Assembly: GCF_023898315.1 (NCBI RefSeq)
Contig: NC_064615.1
Coordinates: forward strand, 909,948,742-910,012,741
DNA: 64,000 nt
Reading direction: 5' to 3'
Source of the DNA: Schistocerca nitens
Lineage: Eukaryota; Arthropoda; Insecta; Orthoptera; Acrididae
The notes under the pieces were generated by a model, which was not told the origin of the DNA, searched no databases, and worked only from the letters and a program-made list of their open reading frames with translations. Every line of letters starts with the position of its first letter. The stretch's first letter is position 1. Position numbers and translations under genes: made by a program. Below, piece by piece: positions 43,957 through 52,489 of the stretch.

Positions 43957-45355
43957 TACAAACATCAAATAAAGTTTTGCATCACCCCAGTTCCCAGAAC
44001 TCCTGAAGACAGATGTTGACTGCGGATATTGTATCACAGACTGTTCAGAGATGTCACTAAACTCGCCCAAAGATGTAAACAACTATGCATGAGCAGCGCA
44101 GATGAAGGGGGTCCGAAGCCGATCAGTTCCAGACATTCCACAAGAAAGGAGGTACACGGCTCGTGTTGTCTATAGTTCAACCGTGCCTAGACGGTCAATA
44201 CCGCAGTTCGATCGCGTCCTCATTGTTACTTTGTGCGAGGAAGGGCTCTCAACAAGGGAAGTGTCCAGGCGTCTCGGAGTGAACCAAAGCGTTGTTGTTC
44301 GGACATGGAGCAGATACAGAGAGACAGGAACTGTCGATGACATGCCTCGCTCAGGTCGCCCAAGGGCTACTACCGCAATGGATTACCGCTACCTAAGGAT
44401 TACGGCTCGGAGGAACCCTGACAGCAACGCCACCATGTTGAATAACGCTTATGATGCAGCCACAGGACGTCGTGTTACGACTACATGATGCGCAGCTTCA
44501 CTCCCGATGTAGATGGCGAGGTCCATCTTTGCAACCACGACACCATGCAGCGCGGTTCAGATGGGCCCAACAACATGCCGAATTGACTGCTCAGGATTGG
44601 CATAACGTTCTCTTCACCGATGAGTGTCGCATATGCCTTCAACCAGATAATCGTCAGAGACGTGTTTGGAGGCAACCCGGTCAGGCTGAACTCCTTAGAC
44701 ACACTGTCCAGCGAGTGCAGAAAGGTGGAGTTTCCCTGCCATTATGTGGGGTCGACGTACGCCGCTGATGGTCATGGAAGGCGCCGTAACGGCTGTACGA
44801 TATGTAAATGCCATCCTCCCACCATAGTGCAACCATATCTGCAGCATATTGGCGAGGCATTCGTCTTCATGGATGACAATTCGCGCCCCCATCGTGCACA
44901 TCTTGTAAATGAATTCCTTTAATATAACGACATGATTCGACTAGAATGGCTAGCATGTTCTCCAGACATGCCTCGGATAGATTGTAAAGGGCTGTTTATG
45001 GACGACGTTACCCACCAACTTCTCCGAGGGATCTACGCCGATTCGCCTTTGAGGAGTGGGACTATCTGGACCAACAATGCCTTGATGAACTTGTGGATAG
45101 TATTCCACGACGAATACAGGCATGCATCAATTAAAGAGGATGTGCTGCTGGCTATTAGAGGTACCGGTGTGTACAAAAATCTGGACCATCACCTCTGAAG
45201 GTGTCGCTGTATGGTGTTACAACAAGCAATGTGTGGTTTTCATGAGCAATAAAAAGGGCGGAAATGATGTTTATGTTGATCGGTATTCCAATTTTCTGTA
45301 CAGGTTCCGGAACTCTCGAAACCGGGGTGATGTAAAACATTTTTTGATGTGTGTA
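43957..45355 (+). mobile_element. Tc1-like transposon with both TIRs, broken
   Basis: Left TACAAACATCAAATAAAGTT and right, read inward, TACACACATCAAAAAATGTT are inverted repeats that continue GCATCACCCC/ACATCACCCC. The 44102-44488 frame holds the DNA-binding part (LCEEGLSTREVSRRLGVNQS, VVVRTWSRYRETGTV, MPRSGRPRATT). Then DAQLHSRCRWRGPSLQPRHH, HNVLFTDECRICLQPDNRQR (first catalytic D), FVFMDDNSRPHRAHLVNEFL (second D) and SPDMPRIDCKG (third position, E changed to D) follow in shifting frames to about 45170. Counted spacing to the third position is 34. Several breaks make it inactive. Confidence 0.88.
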
Positions 45356-45649
45356 GAAACTAAAGATGTTTTTAATCACGTTTTGAGTTGAATGACGTTA
45401 TAGCAAATTTGTAATTGTTGTTCTGTACTGCACTGATACTTTCAGAAACATAGAAATCAAATAACTTTGTTTTTGTGCTACAGTTACATCTTATTCCTTT
45501 TTCTGTTTACAAAAGACTAAGAAAACCTGACAATCCTGGGTAATTAGCTAGTTAATAATAATTACCAGCTAGTATAAAAATGATTGTCATTCATTAGCGA
45601 ATTCTGGCCCCGGCAAGACAAATAGTGCAGGAGAAAATATTCAATGTTT
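45356..45649. other. No recognised gene
   Basis: Short AT-rich spacer between two Tc1-like elements, with nothing recognisable in it. Confidence 0.4.
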
Positions 45650-46829
45650 GACATATCATAAGATCGAGTCACATTAATGTTACCGTCGCCTATGTTGTAC
45701 TTCAGCGAGCAATAACCACCCACAAATGCAAGTGGCAGCACTAGCAGTGAAGAGTACATAAAGCGTGCCCGGGGGATACGGAAAACAGTGCAGTCCTTGT
45801 CGTAATGGTGAAATGGGGCGATTGATTTGACGTCCAAAAGCGCATGATCATTTACTTTCGGGTCAAGAGTGGAACCATTTCTGAAACGGCTAAGTTTGTA
45901 AACCGCTACTGTGCCGCCTTGGTGAAAATAAACAATGCATTCGAAAATGGCGCTATCCAACCCCGCCGAGTCAACTATGGTGCACCGTGAACCACAGATG
46001 ACAGGGACGAATGATGACTGTGGAGATCTATGCGGGCAATAGATTTCCAGTGTTGAACAGCTCACCGCCCAGATCAACCAAGGGGCTATCAACAGTGTCT
46101 CCTCAACGACTGTTCAGCTAACGTTCGTCAGCATGGGCCTGCACAGCAGGCGCCTGGTTCACGAGCCCATGCCGGTGCTGTTCATCGCCGACGAAGGCTG
46201 GAATTTACACTCCAGTACCGTAACTTGATGTCCAATGACTGGCGGCAGGTGACCTTTTCAGATGAATCACGTTTCATGCTACAAAGATGTGAAACAGCTG
46301 GAAGCAAAGACTCTGCAACAACCCTCGGAAGAGTCAAGGCCAGAGAAGGGAACGTTATGGTCTGGGAATGTGTACGTGGGTGATCTCGTCATTGTGGAAG
46401 GCACAATTGTTCAACACAAGTATGCATCTTTCTTTGGGGATCATGTCCATCCCTGCAGGCAGTTTGTTTTTCCTCGACACGATGTCATCTACCAGCAGGA
46501 CAATGTAGCGTTTCATGCAGCTTGAGGTGTACCTGCTTCGTTCGAAGAATATAAGAAAGTTTACCGCACTTCCCTGGCCATCAAAGTCCGCGGATTTACA
46601 CCCAATCGAGAATCTGTGGGACCACCTCGATCGGGCTTCTCGCTCCGTGGATCCCCAACTGAGAAACTTGTAGCAGCTGACCACGGCACGGCACGGCTCC
46701 ACATCCCTGTTGGTATTTTCCAGAACCACACAGACCCTCTTCCAGCGCGTATCGCCGTGATCCGCGCTCCAAAAGGTGGTTCTTCCGAGATTTTTACTGG
46801 TGATCACATTAATGTGATTGGACAGTGTA
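45650..46829 (+). mobile_element. Tc1-like transposon, decayed, with remnant TIRs
   Basis: Left GAGTCACATTAATGTTACCG and right, read inward, CCAATCACATTAATGTGATC are degenerate inverted ends. Transposase pieces: VSETAKFVNRYCAA-like near 45880, DWRQVTFSDESRFMLQRCET (first D) near 46250, DVIYQQDNVAFHAA (second D) near 46500, and KSADLHPIENLWDHLD (E) near 46580-46625, ending near 46790. The pieces lie in different frames. Inactive. Confidence 0.78.
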
Positions 46830-47102
46830 ATTTCTGGCACCCATGTGTGCTAGCCATGTTTCGCTTTGTAGTCGCTTCGCTCAGTTTTCATTTGCAGGGA
46901 AAGAGTTTTTTCTTCGACCGAAGACGATGAAATGTGCTTGCACTGTTACTTCTAAATGGCAGGGGTCCGAACCGATCACTCCGATTTTAAGAGCGAGTAT
47001 TTCACCATAACACCTGGAGATTTTCAGTCAGGTGCAGAAAATATTCTTAATGTCTTGCCAGGAGGCAGTACCTTACAGAAGTGCTGTAAACTGGAGTAGT
47101 AA
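46830..47102. other. No recognised gene
   Basis: Short spacer; no feature found. Confidence 0.35.
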
Positions 47103-47430
47103 ATGGCTCTGATTGTTGAAGGGTATCGCTGCTGTCAGCTGCAGCGGGACATTAAGCGGAATCAGAGGCGACGAGTGAAAATGTGTACCGAACCGGGATC
47201 TCCTGCTTACTGCGCAGGTGCTTTAACTACTGCGCCATCCGGGACACAGGGTTATCGCAACTGCGTGGATTATCTCGGCACGCCTCGCAGCCGATCCACA
47301 TTCCCACCGAGCGTCATATATCCTCAGCCCCTGTCCATTGACTCCATGTTCGCTACTCTGAGATTGCCATAGGAGATAGGACGTATTTGTGCATCCGCAC
47401 TGAAGAAAGTGGATCCATTGCGCAACTAGG
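47103..47430 (-). mobile_element. tRNA-derived SINE of a third family
   Basis: The reverse complement of about 47240-47180 is tRNA-like: CCGGATGGCGCAGTAGTTAA (A-box) and GATCCCGGTTCGGTACAC (B-box). The downstream block ATTTTCACTCGTCGCCTCTG leads to GCTGCAGCTGACAGCAGC near 47140. The upstream block to 47430 (TGGATCCACTTTCTTCAGTG, GGAGTCAATGGACAGGGGC) appears to belong to the same dispersed unit. The plus-strand frame 47103-47372 is a shadow. Not a functional tRNA gene. Confidence 0.65.
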
Positions 47431-48616
47431 TGTAGCAATTACATGAATGTGTGGTGTCTGTTCTTTCGGACATGTACTATTGGGACAGAAAAATCACAAA
47501 TAATTTCAGTTCTGTTAATACGAGAATTTATGGCCTTCTGTAGACATTGTCACAAAAGATGAGACAGATACATGCAGAAACCAAAGAGAGGTCAGTACAC
47601 TATTTTAATAAGATTTACTCTTTACTTTTTTTTAAACGATTTTAAAAGAAGTGGAGAATAATTTGCTACATCCCTGAAAAGCTAAGATTGATTACCTTGA
47701 CGTGGATGCCAAGAAAGAGACTGTCGATTGGAATTTCGTCCTTCATGTAAAAATAATTTGTGGTATGAATAGTGATGTCGAAACAGCTTGCGTGAGTGTT
47801 ACAATTCGCGCTCGCAGCAAATACATAAATTCTGGTACGTACTATGTCATTTCAAGTGGACAGGCACACAGGGAAGCATTTCAACAATCACTTACAACCG
47901 GCCATGACAACCAACGGCGCTTCGCACTTCACTTCACCACTGCCGCTGGACAAAAGTCAGTGATGTCATCTGCCCCTAACATAAATGCTGAAAACCATGT
48001 AAGTGCATATCAGCCATGTGTTCAGGCATAGAACCACAAAGGTTGTGAAATTTACCGCCATCTCTCATCATACACGCTTCTTCCAGTTGAATTGGAGTTA
48101 TTTCTTTTTATGTAGAGATGGTCGACGGCAGCTTTTAGGGACCAGTTGGGGGCGGTCGGGGTATGAGGTGTCAGCAGTGAACATATTCCAGTCAAGCGGG
48201 GCTGGCACTTTATGAAAGCAGAGGTTTGCTACAGATTTTTTAAATATTTCACATTTGAGTGGTGAAATTTCATCACGTCTCATAGGTCAAAGCGAGGCTG
48301 GCGACCTCTATTTATATGTTTAGCAGTACAAAGAAGTAATCCGAGACCGACGTAAACGTTTACAGTTAAATCCGCGGGGAACTACATCGTGTAATTTGGC
48401 AAGCTGCACGTCCAGCGGATTCTGGCCCCTGATGCTCGTGTATCTTAGCGCGACGTGACGGAAGCTCCAACGCACGGACAAAATAGTTTGAAATGTAAGC
48501 CGTGTTCGTTTCAAAACAAATTGTAAGTATTGAAGGATGCATGAGGGCATAGGGATCCACTCCACACTTGTTACCTTTCTTCCATTAAAGCTGAAATGTC
48601 TTAGAAGATAAACGTT
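47431..48616. other. No recognised gene
   Basis: A 109-codon plus-strand frame at 47702-48031 (start MDAKKETVDWNFVLH) has no domain I recognise. Short minus-strand frames at 48098-48565 likewise. No RNA gene or repeat was identified. Confidence 0.35.
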
Positions 48617-49435
48617 TACGACGGGCGTTCAAAAAGTGATGCAACACATTTTTTGTCGGCCAATTTCGGTTGAAAAAATGCAGAATTTGTTGTGGGTCAT
48701 ATTGGAGTATTCTCACTTCAGCCCCTGTGGTTACATGAAGTTTCGATAGGTAGCTGCGCTGTACGTAACCTTCAAAACAGTGTCTGCAACGGAGGTGATT
48801 TCCAAGCAGAGAGCTGAGATTCTTTTGGCGGAAAGCCAGAGTATGTTAGATATTCACAGGCGCTTGCAGAATTTCTACAGAGACCTGGCAGTGAACAAAA
48901 GCACGGTGAATCGTAGGGCGTCTGTTATCATCGTAACAAGGTCACGCAGACCTGCCTGACCTTCCGTGTACCGGACGGCCCACACAGCTGCGACTCCTGC
49001 AATGCTGGAACGTGTGGACACTCTCATTCTAGATGATCGACAGATCACAATCAAACACCTCGCTGCTCAATTGGACGTCTCTGTTGGTGGTGCCGATACA
49101 CTCGGCCACTAGTTAAGGTACTCAAAGCTGTATGCCCGGTGGGTTCATCGCCACCTAACGAAAGACAACAAACAGGAACGAAGAACTGTCTGTGAGGGAC
49201 GCAGTACGTGGACGGTGGGGAGGTTATTGATGTAGCAAGACGTTGGCTCCGACGTCTACCAGTAGAGTGACGCCTTGTTGGCATATAGGCCTTCGAATTG
49301 AACGGAGATTGTGTTGAATGACATGGTTTTGTTGCCCAAAAGATTTGGGAATAATATGGTGTATTGGGATCCTGAATAAAACCAAACTACTTCCAGAAAA
49401 ATACCTGTTGCGTTACTTATTGAACGCCCCTCGTA
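48617..49435 (+). mobile_element. Internally deleted mariner element with both ends
   Basis: Left TACGACGGGCGTTCAAAAAG and right, read inward, TACGAGGGGCGTTCAATAAG are inverted repeats next to TA. The N-terminal coding sequence is recognisable: FLAESQSMLDIHRRLQ-like near 48830, DLAVNKSTVNR and LLNAGTCGHSHSR-like shifted frames. It then reads to NKQERRTVCEG at about 49197. There it jumps directly to the C-terminal region (QYVDGGEVIDVARRWLRRL-like, 49202-49270) and the 3' untranslated part with AATAAA at 49374. The whole catalytic core is therefore deleted. At 819 bp it is a nonautonomous derivative of a mariner of the kind that carries an HTH of this sequence. Confidence 0.85.
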
Positions 49436-49491
49436 TAATATAATACGTACATTAAGAGTTCCAATACAACATTTATAAGGTTTGATTTAAC

Positions 49492-49497
49492 TTTATT
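49492..49497 (-). terminator. Polyadenylation signal for the CBM14-type gene
   Basis: The minus strand reads GGCAATAAAGTT here, a canonical AATAAA about 310 bp downstream of the stop codon at 49808. No other canonical signal was noticed between it and the stop. It implies a 3' untranslated region of about 330 bp, ending just right of the mariner element at 49435. Confidence 0.55.
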
Positions 49498-49807
49498 GCC
49501 ATCATTTTCATCGGAGCAAGTTACACAGATATATGAAGAAAGGTGGCTCCATTAGGAGAAAAGCTACCGTTTCTACGGATATGTGCAGCAAAGTGTCAAT
49601 TTCTGGAAGATAAGAATATATGAGAATGAGGAGCAGAACGTGACTAATACGGAAAAACTCTAGTGTGGCATGAGGTTGCCAGAGTACTATAGTACTTGTT
49701 CTGTTGTTACAGACGCTATGTGCAAAGTCTGACTGAGGTTTCTATCCTTGCGTTTTCGTAGTGGGCAGAGTTCTCCACGGGCTTTAGTGGGTCTGGAGAT
49801 TTCCGAG

Positions 49808-50155
49808 CTAAGCAGTCCAGCCGGCAGCCGCCTGGGGGTAAAGCTTCTGGAAGCACTCCTGCTTGAAGGTGCAGCCGGTGACGACGTTGAAGACGAATCC
49901 GGCGGGGCAGGACTTGGGGATAGGCTGCAGTCCGCGCACGGGTCCCATGTAGACGCAGATGCGGAAGACGGGCGAGCAGGCGTCCGAGGTGTCCGGGAAG
50001 GCGCCGGGCCCCGGGCACTCGTCCGTCTGCCAGCGCTGCCACCACGAGCCCCAAGGGCTGGCCGCTGGAGAGGCAGCAGCCGCAGCTGCAGCAGAGGGGG
50101 CAGCAACAGCGGTCTGCGCCAGCAGCGACAGGGCCACCACCGCCAGCAACGCCAT
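49808..50155 (-). CDS. Secreted protein with one chitin-binding type-2 (CBM14) domain
   Basis: A 115-residue protein, likely secreted and binding chitin in cuticle or gut lining. Residues 1-18 (MALLAVVALSLLAQTAVA) are a signal peptide with a likely cut before APS. An Ala/Pro-rich linker with WGSWWQRW follows. Residues ~47-101 hold six cysteines spaced C-12-C-6-C-15-C-11-C-5-C (DEC, DAC, RIC, KSC, TGC, QEC), with the SCPAGFVFNVVTGC core typical of CBM14/peritrophin domains. It ends LYPQAAAGWTA. ATG at 50155 is the first after an in-frame TGA at 50197-50195 and is directly preceded by CAACAG, a plausible splice acceptor, so an upstream noncoding or short exon is expected. It is GC-rich compared with its surroundings. 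No stops or frameshifts. It is the best host gene in the window. Confidence 0.8.
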   Translation of the reverse strand: MALLAVVALSLLAQTAVAAPSAAAAAAASPAASPWGSWWQRWQTDECPGPGAFPDTSDACSPVFRICVYMGPVRGLQPIPKSCPAGFVFNVVTGCTFKQECFQKLYPQAAAGWTA

Positions 50156-50175
50156 CTGTTGACATGGAGAACAGC
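50156..50175 (-). promoter_or_regulatory. Probable splice acceptor before the CBM14 exon
   Basis: The minus strand reads TTCTCCATGTCAACAG immediately before the ATG, with a moderately pyrimidine-rich run further upstream. Many insect cuticular and peritrophin genes have their first intron near the start codon. Exact use is unproven, and the ATG could instead lie in a first exon. Confidence 0.4.
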
Positions 50176-50244
50176 ATTGCGTTAAGGGGGACGTTCACGA
50201 AAACACATTTAAAAGATGCACCAAGTTCCTCGCATTACACAGTA

Positions 50245-51680
50245 TACACACTACTGGCCATTAAAATTTCTACACCACGAAGATGACGTGCTACAGACGT
50301 TAAATTTAACCGACAGGAAGAAGATGCTGTGATATGCAAATGATTAGCTTTTCAGAGCTTTCACACAAGGCTGGCGCCGGTGGCGACACCTACAACGTGC
50401 TGACACGAGGAAAGTTTCCAACCGATTTCTCATACACAAACAGCAGTTGACCGGCGTTGCCTGGTAAGACATTGTTGTGATGCCTCGTGTAAGGAGGAGA
50501 AATGCGTACCAACACGTTTCAGACTTTGATAAAGGTCGGATTGTACCCTATCGCGATTGCGGTTCATCGTATCGCGACATTGCTGCTCGAGTTGGTCGAG
50601 ATCCAATGACTGTTAGCAGAATATGGAATCGGTGGGTTCAGGAGGGTAATACGGAACGCCGTGCTGGATCCCAGCGGCCTCGTATCACTAGCAGTCGATA
50701 TGACAGGCATCTTATTCTCATTGCTGTAACAGATCGTGCAGCCACGTCTCGATCCCTGAGTCAACAGATGGGGACGTTTGCAAGACAACAACCATCTGCA
50801 CGAACAGTTCGACAATATTTGCAGCAGCATGGACTATCAGCTCGGAGACCATAGCTGCGGCTACCCTTGACGCTGCATCACAGACAGAAGCGCCTGCGAT
50901 GGTGTACTCAACGACGAACCTGGGTGCACGAATGGCAAAACGTCATTTTTTCGGATGACTCCACGTTCTGTTTACAGCATCATGATGGTCGCATCCGTGT
51001 CTGGCGACATCGCGGTGAACGCACATTGGAAGTGTTTATTCGTCATCGCCATACTGGCCTATCACCCGGCGTGATGGTATGTGGTGCCATTGGTTACACG
51101 TCTCGGTCACCTCTTGTTCGCATTGACGGCACTTTGAACAGTGGACGTTACATTTCAGATGTGTTACGACCCGTGGCTCTACCCTTCATTTTACGACCCT
51201 TGGCTCTACCCTTCATTCGATCCCTGTGAAACCCTACATTTCAGCAGGATAATGCACGACCGTATGTTCCAGGTCCTGTACGGGCCTTTCTGGAAAAAGA
51301 AAATGTTCGACTGCTGCCCTGGCCAGCACATTCTCCAAATCTCTCACCAATTGAAAACGTCTGGTCAATGGTGGCCGAGCAACTGGCTCGTGACAATACG
51401 CCAGTCACTACTCTTGATGAACTGCGGTATCGTGTTGAAGCTGCATGGGCAGCCGTACCTGTACGCGCCATCCAAGCTCTGTTTGACTTAATGGCCAGGC
51501 GTATCATGGCCGTTATTAACGCCAGAGGGGGTTGTTCTGGGTACTGATTTCTCAGGATCTACGCACCCAAGTAGAGTGAAAATGTAATCACATGTCAGTT
51601 CTAGTATAATATATTTGTCCAATGAATACCCGTTTATCATTTGCATTTCTTCTTGGTGTAGCAGTTTTAATAGCTGTGTA
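50245..51680 (+). mobile_element. Tc1-like transposon with both TIRs, broken
   Basis: Left TACACACTACTGGCCATTAA / AATTTCTACACCACGAAG and right, read inward, TACACAGCTATTAAAACTGC / TACACCAAGAAG are inverted ends. The 50477-50854 frame encodes the DNA-binding half (MPRVRRRNAYQHVSDFDKGR, YRDIAARVGRDPMTVSRIW). An in-frame TAG follows where a tryptophan is expected. The 50867-51229 frame continues with HEWQNVIFSDDSTFCLQHHD (first D; S-D-D-S replaces S-D-E-S), GVMVCGAIGY and a duplicated nine-residue block. After a shift the second D (QQDNARPYVPG) and SPNLSPIENVWSMVAEQL (E) appear, ending VINARGGCSGY. D-to-E spacing is 34. Inactive. It begins about 90 bp upstream of the CBM14 exon. Confidence 0.9.
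51164..51217 (+). repeat. 27-bp in-frame tandem duplication inside the Tc1-like transposase
   Basis: TTACGACCCGTGGCTCTACC continues CTTCATT (51164-51190) and repeats with a single change at 51191-51217. It encodes LRPVALPFI then LRPLALPFI. The duplication adds nine residues between the first and second catalytic aspartates. Confidence 0.9.
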
Positions 51681-52009
51681 TTAAACGTCTTTATGGTATT
51701 TAAAATTTTATTTTCAGGAACTATTTTCTGTGCTTAATCTCTTTGCATGTAGTAAGCTTCTCTCATGAAGTTTTCTGAATTTATCGACTAGGAGAATTTC
51801 AATAATTTGTAATTATAATTAAGTGTAATACAAAATCCATGCAAAATTCCAAGCGCTTTCCCACTTATTTCACTTTACTCTTCAGGCAACATTTATTGCA
51901 TTCATAGAAATAACAGTACATAATCTCATAATTCTAGCCTGCATAGATTCTGAGAAAAGGTACACACACTTTAAAAAAACATAATTTCCAGGAAATGCAA
52001 TTTGAAGTT
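51681..52009. other. No recognised gene
   Basis: AT-rich spacer with no identifiable feature. Confidence 0.4.
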
Positions 52010-52482
52010 AAATCTAATGTTTCTTCTTATGACATATCTTCAGATGGCCACATGTTTGTACTCAAGGTCCTCTCTCCCTTCAAGGCTTCTCTCCCAGTTT
52101 CTTGTTTTCGGCCTTCTTTCCTTTATTACATCTTCAAATGACTTTTCAGCTGCAGAGAGGCGCTACAAATCTATTTTTCTCAAGATGTCTTGAATGAAAT
52201 TTCCTATCTTAAATCCCAGTCTCTCTAAGACCTCCCTACGTTCCCGTCATTAAATACTAGAACTGCATCATAAGTTGCAGTTCTGGTAACTGTAACATAC
52301 AAAAATGTGGTTTTAGGGTATTGTTCCGATATGAGTGAATTTAGTGACTCATTTGGATTCTGGATTTTGCCATGAACACGCATTTCTAGAAGTTCAGGAT
52401 CGGCCAGAAACATGTAAGTGGGCTTGGCAATATCCAGGATACAATTTGGAAGCCTTTCCTTGTGAATGTAGGGGTTGTTATC
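52010..52482 (-). pseudogene. Transposon protein fragment, possibly Mutator-like C-terminus
   Basis: The minus strand reads HKERLPNCILDIAKPTYMFL, ADPELLEMRVHGKIQNPNES, LNSLISEQYPKTTF and TATYDAVLVFNDGN. After a stop it continues LERLGFKIGNFIQDILRKID, SAAEKSFEDVIKERRPKTRN and EGREDLEYK. The pattern HGKTQNxNESxNSxIWxxxPK...YDAVxxFNxGN is widespread in arthropod genomes, in proteins I associate with Mutator-like transposons. That family assignment is uncertain. It has two or more stops and no N-terminal part. It abuts the LINE that starts near 52490. Confidence 0.5.
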
Positions 52483-52489
52483 TCTTTGA

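Noticed and set aside
49748-50185. 145-codon plus-strand frame
   Set aside because: It is opposite the CBM14 exon. Its openness follows from the GC-rich codons of the real minus-strand gene.
49687-50198. Alternative minus-strand frames starting MNVPLNAML or MLPPLLQLR
   Set aside because: They overlap the CBM14 frame, but lack the signal peptide plus six-cysteine pattern and read as low-complexity shadows.
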